Shown here: positions 55,695-64,000 of the stretch, one piece after another
Position numbering within the stretch: position 1 is the stretch's first letter
Layout: every line of letters starts with the position of its first letter
NCBI GenBank assembly: GCA_026018925.1
Contig: JAKSZU010000003.1
Span: 188,763,639 to 188,827,638, forward strand
Direction of reading: 5' to 3'
Length of the DNA: 64,000 nucleotides
Origin: Tupaia tana
Taxonomy: Eukaryota > Chordata > Mammalia > Scandentia > Tupaiidae
Notes under the pieces: generated by a model
Databases searched by the model: none
Told to the model about the DNA's origin: nothing
Seen by the model: only the letters and a program-made list of their open reading frames with translations
Made by a program: the position numbers and the translations under genes

Positions 55695-55945
55695 CTCTTT
55701 TTCTTGGTTTTAATTTTGTTTATGTACATATATTTCTTACAAAGGTGAGACAGAGAAAGAGAGAGAGAGAGAACCTCTAAGAGAGTCTTGACACCACAAT
55801 TCATCCCGACCAGCCCTGGTATCATGGGCACGCATGTGTCCAGTGTACTCTGGAAGATCTCCAGAGATGAATTGGAGCCTTCCTGTGTGGGTCTGCCTCG
55901 CAGAGCATTGTGTTTTACTACTGCACCACCATCCAGCCTCCTAGA
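55695..55945 (-). mobile_element. SINE-B copy (antisense)
   Basis: 'gtttatgtacatatatttct', purine tract, 'ccagccctggtatcatgggc', 'gtgtccagtgtactctggaa', 'ccttcctgtgtgggtctgcc', 'actgcaccaccatccagcct' are reversed SINE-B phrases. Confidence 0.78.
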
Positions 55946-58900
55946 CTCTATTCTTTGGGCATCTGTGTGTAGGTCCAGCTCTAATGACTTGTTTAAGATA
56001 AAAAGATATCTTTGTAAATGGCCATAAATATTGCTCCTAAGAAATATTTCCCTAGTTACTATGAAAAATTCAAGCTTGATTACATCCCATCTCTCATTCT
56101 TCCCAACCAGAGGCAAAGGTACTTGAGAAAAAAGGCCTTCATCATCTTCTCCTGCTGGGCTAAGCCCACAGCTAGGTCTAGAATACACACTACTTGGCAT
56201 CTTATTCCCCGGGTATTTTTTCCCCTTATCTCACTTCCTCCCTATTTCTGAGAAAAGCAGGACTCACTGAGACTGAGCCTGAAAATAGTTTTGCCCCTTT
56301 GATGATTCCAAAGAAAGATGTCTCACATTGGCTGACTGCTTTGGTTTAAAAAAAAAAAAAAAAAAAAGTTACAGTCCATGGGGGTGCTAATTAGAATCAA
56401 TTAAAACTCAGCTGGCTTGTCCTGGCACTGAATCACCTTGCAGGACTTGTTCAGCCCTTGTGAAAATCAAAGAAGAATCCAGAGAGAAAGAGATTCTGCA
56501 GCGATAGGAATATCAACTTACTTTCAAGACTAAACCTTTCGACCAAGCTCCAGTCCACAGCATCCTTTCACTCAGAAAGTAAAATCTTTGCTGAATTTGT
56601 CAAGAGGATAAATGGCCTAAGTTGCTGGGTCCATTATCAACTATACTCCATTAAAAACAAATAAAAAATATAAAATATTCTCTTTTGTACAGGGCACAGA
56701 GATGACTTTGCAACTACGTACACCTGACTTTCAATGAGCAGGACTTATTGCATGCCTATCACATGCCTCACCTTACCATGGCAGAAAATTAGAAACTGAA
56801 AATTCTCTGGGAGCCAGATTATCCAAGTGTCCATGATCCCAGTGTTGACTAAGGCTGGGGTGAATTGCAGCATCCAGTTCTACTGGGGCGTTGGCCCCAT
56901 GGCCTACTAGTTAAGGAAGCATGGTCCCAACAAGGCCCTTACCACCAATATGAGTATCATTTCAAAAGTTCCTTCCTCATACTCTTAGATAGGAAATGTA
57001 AATAAAACTGGTGCTTATCAAATGTTATTTAGAGGCAAAAAAAAAAAAAAATAGGAAGAAATCAAGTTCTCAAGTTCATACATATCAAATTGCACTCTAA
57101 ACATGCAGCTTATTGTATGTCAATGACATCTCAATAAAAGCTATTTTATTAAAGCAATTCACTAGGTCAATTGGTAACTTAATGAACAATATTTACATTT
57201 TTAAACAATATTTATAATTTAAGCTAAACACCACTATTTCATAATTAAACAAAAATCAAATTTGCTCCCCCTAAGGATTTGAATGGGGTTGGAAAACCCC
57301 ATGTGAGCATTGCTGGGGCAGAGCAACTTGGGAGGAGAAGCAAGTGCTTGGAAAGGGTACTAATAATCCAAAACAGGAGGTAATGCATGCCAAATGAGGA
57401 ACTCAGACCCCACATGTTACAGTAGTGACTACTGACTATGCACTTAGGGACAACCAAGCCATTCTACAGTTTTAAATATGATTTAAATACAGCATGTACT
57501 CCTCTCACAGTCCTCAGTCTTTGAATTTCCATAGGCATTGTGTCTACTCATATAAGCATGGCAGCTGTGTCATTAAAAAATAGCACTAGCTCTGATTTCT
57601 CCAGTCTACCCACACGCCAACGAAAGGATAACCAGCAGACCCATATACATTTGGGGATAAAATTCCAGATGAAATTGCTCTAGGAGTCAGATGGAGTACA
57701 AATGCTAAAACCAAATCACAGGTATAAACACTAAAACCAAAACAGACTGGCCTCTGTTTAGGTGCACCATATTCCCACCTGGGCACTCAGAAAACTTCAT
57801 GACTCAGTTTATACATAGGTATAATGGGATCATTTTCCAAATTGCAATTTAAAACCACCTGGTTGAAGTTTAGGATAACTACATCATTGCCGTAGACACT
57901 CAATCACAATTACTTCCGATCATGAGACAAATGAAGAGTGGCTATAGTGATTATATGAAGAAATCGCTACTCTTTACATGACATTTATGGATTGTAATAT
58001 CTAACTTATTAGCATTTTAAAATCTCCAACCTCTAACATAAGGCCTGTGACATAGTAAATAATTGTCTATTAAATGAACAAATATGCCAAATGACAACTT
58101 TAGAGTATCTAAGACAATTTTCTAATTTTTTTATATATGTTAGTTTGGTTTTCACTATAAGTACCTTGAAATAAACCACATCTTATTATTTATCCTCACA
58201 AGTTAAAAAGCACAAGGTTATTGGAAAGTTTCTATAATATGTACATTTGTTAAGAGATTCTTTTTCTTTCCCCAAAAATATATTTCAACAGTAAGATGTT
58301 CTGGGTACATAGGATGTACATATCAGAGGGTTTGAGTTCCAGCCTAATGGCAGAAGTCAGCTGTGCTTTATCAGCTTGTCTTTATCTTACTTTCCTAGTT
58401 TGGCTCTCCATGTCCTGAGCATGTAAACAATCCAACTTTAATGTTTAACCCTGGGCACCATAAAACTATCAGTTGAAAGAACAGGTTTGAGCCTAAAGGG
58501 CCAGAGTCAGTATTTCCACCACAGGTTGGCTCATATTTGGAATATCAAGAGTGTGGCTTCTTTTTTCAGTCTCATCCCCAGCAGGGCAGAAAGAATACAG
58601 AGTGTGAGGAGTGTGTTCATTCTAGGATTCAGGCCTTAACAAAACGAAATCTCCTAACTCAGAAAGAACTAATCTCACTGCTAGATTCCCTAAGATTGCT
58701 GGTGTTCACCATTCAAACCCAACAAAGTAGATAACTTCTAGTGGTTTATAGCACCAACACCAAACTATTCCCTCGTGATTTGCCTAATGACTTCCATTGT
58801 TTGTAGAACAGCCAGCACTGGTCTGTGAATTCTGCCTCAAACTTGTATCCTCTCCCTTCTCAACATATCCTCTCCCTTCTCTCTGATTGTTTCTAGTTGC

Positions 58901-59299
58901 CTCTCTCTCAGTAATTATTAAGATCTCTCTCTCTCAAAATGCTCTACCAATACAGAGGGATGATAAATCTCCTCCTAGATCTAACAATATGACATAGAAG
59001 TGTGGAAACAGGCAGATTCTAGGTTTTGGGGAAAAAAAAACTTCTCATTCCCTTTGCTCTACAAGGACTTCACCTTTGTGTTGCACAGTCCTTTGGTTAA
59101 ACCTGAGAGGTAGAGCTGAGCCAGCCTTCTCTGTCCTAGCTGGAGGGAACAGCTGCAGGAAGGTCAAAGTATCTATGGAGTCAATCAATAAACCCACAGC
59201 AGGGTCCCATGCATCCTAGCAGGCTCCAGGCCCCACCCCACCCACCCACACCCCCAATCTCAGTGATCACCAGCTCCCCATACTCCCTTTTGGTGTAGG
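55946..59299. other. Long SINE-poor, mostly unique block
   Basis: Only a doubtful SINE scrap at 56810-56930 ('gggagccagattatccaagt', 'ggccccatggcctactagtt') and A-runs (56347-56367, 57038-57051) are seen. 56300-56480 holds 'gctaattagaatcaattaaa', a candidate conserved element. 58860-58885 repeats 'atcctctcccttct' in tandem. No exon supported. Confidence 0.4.
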
Positions 59300-59475
59300 A
59301 GTTCCACATGCACCCACTTCCATGCATTGTCCCATCTTTAAGCCCATACTTTGAGTTCTACTACTTCTAGGAAGCCATCCCTGACTACTATGGCTACACA
59401 CCCATGAGCTTGACCTTCTTAGATCCATGGCAATTCCTATCTGTATTACCTTCTCAGAATATATTACAAACTGAG
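59300..59475 (+). repeat. L2 LINE fragment
   Basis: 'aggaagccatccctgactac', 'gacctt...gatccatggcaatt', 'tctgtattaccttctcagaa' follow L2 order, strongly decayed. Confidence 0.55.
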
Positions 59476-60420
59476 TTAGATTTTAATATTTGCGCATTTT
59501 ATTTTTCCAGTTGAATTGCAAACTGAGGGTAGAATTTTCTCTAGCAACACCACCTTCTACTTAGTAGCATGCTGTAAAAAATTGAATTAATTTGAAATAA
59601 GGTGAAATAACTATTGTCTTCCCCAGTATAGATTTTACAGGAGAAAGAAAATCCCAGTCCTGGTGGGAATAAATAACTAAGCTTCCAATACTGTATTTTT
59701 CTTTTGGACTTAGTATGTATGTTTATAATTCAGCGGTTACATCAAGGTTTGTCTATGGAAGTCCAGAGGCAGAGTCTATTGTAGCCTCAATGCCATTTGT
59801 TGCTTGCATATTTATGAAAAATTATCCTTTCAGGATGAAATTTTCCATGACTGCCTTCAAATCCAAAATAAGGGTGTTTCTCTCTCTTTTTTTTTCTCTT
59901 TTGGAAAATTTGAACAATATCCAGTCAGCCATGTAGAAGTTGGGCATTAGTGTAAAAAACAATGACATGTTTTGTCTTTCAAAATCAATGTAAGCCTTTC
60001 TTTTGCATGACCAATTAAAAAACAACTAACTTCAAAATAAAAAACTTTCCACTTCTCCAGGCCTCATCACAGATAAAACTTACTGATCATATGAGCAAAC
60101 CAAATGGAAACAGGACACAAATAAAAGGAATATGTATCTCTTCACTATGTTTGCTTTAAGTTTCACAAATTCCCAAAGTTGCATTCCTCTCCCCATAGCT
60201 TCTGAAATTAAAAAAATCATTGTATTTATGAAAACTCTGAGTCCACTGAAGCTGAGCTAAAATCTTAGATAAATGGTGGGGGGGAAAGTTTATAGATAAT
60301 TCTAGGATAAACTCTGGACAGTAAATAACTCAGTTATCTTGAAATAAGGGTGTCCTCCAAATTTACCTTAATATAGACTTTTATGCCTTCTAATCTCTCA
60401 TCGAGAAAATTTTCCCACTT
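59476..60420. other. Unique AT-rich sequence
   Basis: No repeat or exon recognised. Confidence 0.4.
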
Positions 60421-60422
60421 AA

Positions 60423-60675
60423 TTTTTTTTTTTTTTTTTTTTTCTTTTTTTTTTAGGTTTTTGCCATAGGGCATATGTGCTCACCGGAGAAAGATAGACA
60501 CAGTGTGAGAGAATGGCCACACAACATCCCTTCTCCTCTATTCTCCCGCCAGGATTTTGGGCATGTGCACACACACACGCCTGACATGATTTTCAAGTTA
60601 CCAGGTCCAGGACTCAACCTGGGTTCAGCCATGTGGCAGTCCGGCACCTTAACCACCATGCCACCTGCTGGCCCT
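60423..60675 (-). mobile_element. SINE-A copy (antisense)
   Basis: Long T-run, 'aggtttttgccatagggcat', head ending 'tgccacctgctggccc'. Flanks 'cacttaat'/'cacttagt' suggest a decayed TSD. Confidence 0.92.
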
Positions 60676-60790
60676 CACTTAGTACTTGTTTTGCTACTCC
60701 AAATCATACGTATTTATTCTGTGTTCTTACTACTAGAAAAAAGTTTGGAAATGACTAGTCAACTTAACTAGTAAATAAATTCCCTTTCTT

Positions 60791-61039
60791 TAGATTTTTG
60801 CCATAGGATGTGGCCACTTGGAAGAGACAAACAGAAGAGAGGGAAAATGTACACACTCCCGCTCATACACAGGAGTGATGGCCATACTACAATGTCTTTT
60901 CCTCCATTCTCCTCTTGGAATTTTTGGCCATGCAAGAACACGCATTTGGCATGTTATTCAAGCCACTGGGTCCAGATTCAAACTGCTCAGTTGGTCATGT
61001 AGGACCCAGCACCTAATCATCACACCACCTGCTGGTCCA
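60791..61039 (-). mobile_element. SINE-A copy (antisense) with 14-bp TSD
   Basis: TSD aaattccctttctt (60777-60790)/aaattctctttctt (61041-61054), one mismatch. 'tagatttttgccataggatg' to 'caccacctgctggtcc'. Confidence 0.92.
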
Positions 61040-61252
61040 CAAATTCTCTTTCTTCCTCCCTTTCTTTCTTTCTTTCTTTAAAGAGGTTTTTGTCTTAGGC
61101 CACATGCACCCACTGGAGAGAGAGAAAGACAGAGACAGTGATAGAGAAAGTGAGAAATCACTCCCTGGCAGGATGCCTACACCGCAATCCTTTCTCTTCC
61201 ATTCTCTTCACAGGACCTTGAACACACATACATGTGTGCCTTGAATGATTTT

Positions 61253-61737
61253 TCTGGTTTTCTTTTTTTTTTTTTTTTCTAATTTTTTTTATCTATTTAT
61301 TTAATTTTATTTATTCATTCATTTATTTTAAATTGACAAGAGAGAGGTACAGAGAGAGAGAGAGGGAAAGTGAGAAAGCAAGCCACCAGGTCCAGGACTC
61401 AAACCATCCTTGGCCATATGGGAGTGTCCAGCACCTTAACCACCATGCCACCTGCTGGTCTCTTTCTGGTTTTCTTTTTTTTTTTTTTTTCGGAGAGGTT
61501 TTTTTCGCTATAGGGTCAGTGCGCTCCCCAGAAAGACAGAGACAGAGAGCGAGAAATCACCCCCCACTAGGAGAGATGGCCATGCCACAATCCCTTCTCC
61601 TCCATTCTCCTCTTGGAATCTTGGGCACACACGCACACGTGCCTGGCATGAGTCTAAGCCACAGGGTCCTGGACTCAAACCGCGGTCGACTACATGGGAG
61701 TCCAGCGACATAGCCATTACGCCAACTACTGGTCCCC
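61253..61737 (-). mobile_element. Young SINE-A (antisense), middle layer of the nest
   Basis: Its body is 61491-61735 ('gaggtttttttcgctatagg' to 'gccaactactggtcccc'). Its T-rich reversed tail begins 'tctggttttctttttt' at 61253 and is itself split by a SINE-S. TSD gaatgatttt at 61242-61251 and 61740-61749. CpG-rich. Confidence 0.85.
61282..61462 (-). mobile_element. SINE-S (antisense), innermost layer of the nest
   Basis: Reversed tail 'atttaattttatttattcat', 'ttttaaattgacaagagag', purine tract, 'gaaagcaagccaccaggtcc', head ending 'gccacctgctggtctc'. The text 'tttctggttttctttttttt' occurs on both sides (61251-61270 and about 61463-61482), a long TSD within the tail of the SINE-A around it. 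Confidence 0.88.
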
Positions 61738-61826
61738 CAGAATGATTTTCAAGCCACCTGTTCCGGGACTCAAACTGTGGTCAGCTAAGTGGGAGTCCAG
61801 TGATGTAACTGCTATGCCATCTGCCC

Positions 61827-62439
61827 CCTGCAAATAGATTCTTAATTTGGCAACAGCAGTTATAAAACATTTGCAATCTGCAAAATGCAACAACATGGAG
61901 AGATTGTTTTAAACTGATCCCTCACTAATGTTACCAAAATTATACATTACAGCCAGTAACAAGTGCCAAAAAAAGGATCTTAACTTTGTTTTTTAAATCT
62001 ATTAATTAATAAAGAAAACTTTAAGAGTATTTTGCATTATATAATTAATTCAAAAGAACTGTATTGTAGATTCTGAATACATTAGAACATAGGTAGAATA
62101 TTAAAGGCCTTAGAAAGAAAATACAAAGTTTTAATATGATATCCAAACGGCTCCCAAGAAAACCAAAGAGAAACAAGTGAGAAAGCCAGGCAAGTGGGTA
62201 GAAATCCCCTTATCAGAACAACAGGCTTTCTCCATGGATCTGTGAATGAACTACTGCCTTATTTGATTGGATTCTAAAAGATTCTTCAGCTCTAAGTACA
62301 ATAAAGTTGATAAGTACACTATAGGGACAGAAAAAAGAGCAGGAAAAGCTGTTAATGTGCTCAGACCAGTTCCCACTAACCTTTTCAGACCTTTCATCAT
62401 ATAACTCACCTTTCAATTGTCAATGCTGCCCATCTTTTT
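61827..62439. other. Unique AT-rich sequence
   Basis: No repeat or exon recognised. Confidence 0.4.
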
Positions 62440-62693
62440 TTCTTTTATTGCCAGAAGTTGCATGCACTTGCCAGAAAAAGATAAAGAGAGATTGAGAAAG
62501 AGAGAAAGAGAGACCTCCCAATGGGACGTGGTCACGTCACAATCCCTTCTCCTCTATCTCTTCACCCTGTCAACATTTTGGGCACACACATGCACATGCA
62601 CCAGGTGTATTTTCAAGCTGCTAGGACAGGATTCCAAGTAGACAGCAAGCCACATGGGATCTGGCTTCCACTAGGCCACAAGGCCAGCTCCCA
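62440..62693 (-). mobile_element. Old SINE-A copy (antisense)
   Basis: 'ttttattgccagaagttgca', 'caatgggacgtggtcacgtc', 'ttcaccctgtcaacattttg', head ending 'ggccacaaggccagctcc'. Confidence 0.88.
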
Positions 62694-62879
62694 CTGCCCA
62701 TCTTAAACATCCTTATTTCTGAAACAAAATTTCCCAAAGCAGACATAATGCAATCACCAGTCACAAAAGTCAGAGTCCACCTTAGTAAATAACACCCAAG
62801 TTCATGCCAGAGCTTCTTTATCAGCTAACTAACTACAACTGTCCCCAATTTTTTTTTTTTAAATTAATCCCTGGTCCTT

Positions 62880-63470
62880 TCTCCAGAGAGATAAAATTCA
62901 ACTCTATTCAAGCTATTTACTCCTCCTTCACTGCTTCCCCATTAATCTCAAAATAAAACCTGAAGTCTCCAATTGCTGTTCACCAACAGTGGTCCCTCAT
63001 GATTCCAGGTTAAATCAGAAAAAAGGAAGGAAGGGAGGGAGACAAAAAAGAAGGCAAGAAGGAAGGAAGGGAGGGAGGGTAAGAGACAGATGCCAACTGA
63101 CAAAAACCTCCTGCTTGTCCCGATGCCTGCAACTGGCTTCTACCTATATCCTACTTCACAATGCAGGCACACTAAACTATCTTTAGTATGTACTTTTAGG
63201 TCTCTGTTTAAATGTCATCTTCTCCCAAAAGCCTTCTCTAACCCCATGTGTCTAGATCGGGGCCCCTTTGAAGGGTCGCAGTGGCATACATCACAGCACT
63301 TTTCATACCATATAGTAATGGGGCATTTGCTTATCTGTCAACCCATCTGAGCACAAGCCCACAGAGATGGGGGTCCAAATCTATCACGTTCATAGTTATC
63401 ACTCTAGGGCCTAATTTGATGCCTGGCACATGGCAGGGCTCCTTGATGGTTTGTTGATAAATTAATGACT
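62880..63470 (+). repeat. L2 LINE fragment with a purine-rich insertion
   Basis: 'ctccttcactgcttccccat', 'ctcaaaataaaacctgaagt', then after a (GGAA)n patch 'tttaaatgtcatcttctccc', 'aaaagccttctctaacccc', 'tttgatgcctggcacatggc' follow the L2 3' half. Confidence 0.72.
63019..63080. repeat. (GGAA)n purine-rich patch
   Basis: 'aaaggaaggaagggagggag' and similar units; simple repeat within L2, capable of slippage. Confidence 0.9.
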
Positions 63471-64000
63471 TAGAAATTATGAAGAAAAAAGAAGAGGATG
63501 AGGATGCTGGATATCTTCCTCTTTCCCTAAGTAGTGATGACTGATCCCAGAGAGGTGCACGTACTACCTTTATTTACCGCCTCCTTAGAATCTGGGCTGA
63601 ATTTTTTTATCATTCCCTTCATTATAACAGCTTTTTATCACAATGGAGCCACGTGTGTGTCCAATCAGGAATGCAGTAGGCAATGGTACCTGCAATCACT
63701 GGCACCACTTCCTAGCTCTTCTGTGGTGTATGGATCAGAACTCATTTCACAGTAAAAATCATCCTCCTCTCTATCCATGCTCTAGTCTGGAACTTAGTTC
63801 TCTTAATGTAAAAATATAAAGTTTATTGATGTCATTCTGAACTACATGTGTTAAGAGAGGAAAACACTCTATGTCCTTAAACATCATTAAAATGTTTTAA
63901 ATAGTTTTGTTACACTTGTTTTAATTTTTAAAAATCTTTTCTGGAGAGCAACATTTCAATCACTGTAATACTGGCATTGTGAAGCAAACAGCTACAAGAA
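63471..64000. other. Unique sequence to the window end
   Basis: No repeat or coding region recognised. Confidence 0.4.

Larger units (their letters stand above)
61073..61826 (-). mobile_element. SINE-A (antisense), outer layer of a three-level nest
   Basis: Left half 61073-61250 ('aaagaggtttttgtcttagg' to 'gtgccttgaatgattt'), right half 61738-61826 ('agaatgattttcaagccacc' to 'tgctatgccatctgcccc'). The two halves rejoin at gaatgatttt, duplicated by the inner insertion. Confidence 0.85.

Noticed and set aside
55628-56200. 190-codon open frame on the minus strand
   Set aside because: Its C-terminal half is SINE-B sequence and the rest has no recognisable family features.

Overview
This window looks like nuclear DNA from a placental mammal. 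It contains the eutherian fossil layer (L2, MIR, MER20-like and other hAT elements, a MaLR-type LTR), LINE-1 and half-L1 (HAL1) copies, a retropseudogene of ribosomal protein RPL6, and abundant microsatellites. No host protein-coding exon, rRNA or functional tRNA could be supported on either strand. The ORFs present are mostly chance readings through repeats. The window is best read as intergenic or intronic DNA.

The dominant feature is a lineage-specific set of tRNA-headed SINEs, with more than 45 copies. I do not recognise it as Alu, B1/B2, CAN, Bov, AfroSINE or DAS, so I cannot name the species. I use working names. SINE-A is about 240-260 bp: tRNA-like head with A and B boxes, GC-rich body with a short hairpin, pyrimidine tract, a 3' module ending in 'ccctatagc', and an A-tail. 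It occurs as young CpG-rich copies with perfect target-site duplications (TSDs) and as older decayed copies. SINE-B has a different head and body and an AATAAA-rich tail. SINE-S is about 140-170 bp: the SINE-A head joined directly to the pyrimidine tract, with its own 'gtcaaattaaaataaa' tail.

Layout. 1-11.2 kb: L2, hAT and MIR fossils with many SINEs, including a SINE inside a SINE (2661-3255), a copy with a perfect 18-bp TSD (4871), a head-to-tail SINE pair (9332-9920) and an L1 3' UTR. 11.2-16.9 kb: a hAT fossil split by a SINE, a MER20-like element, and otherwise SINE-free sequence. 17-24.5 kb: a 1.4-kb L1 fragment with a TSD (18455-19852) and MIR/SINE clusters. 26.2-27.6 kb: RPL6 retropseudogene, itself split by a composite SINE+SINE+L1 insertion. 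28-34.7 kb: SINE-dense. 34.7-38.2 kb: SINE-free and mostly unique. 38-43 kb: SINEs, a long L2 and a MaLR LTR with its 5-bp TSD. 44-51 kb: SINEs, an old L1 and microsatellites. 52.3-54.2 kb: a HAL1 element with a decayed ORF1 and no ORF2. 56-60.4 kb: SINE-poor unique DNA. 60.4-62.7 kb: SINE cluster with a three-level nest. End: L2.

The elements relate as successive layers. L2, MIR and hAT are oldest, then old L1, MaLR and HAL1, then retrocopies mobilised by L1-type machinery (RPL6 and the SINEs). Nesting gives relative ages directly and suggests that SINE-A and SINE-S were both active recently.
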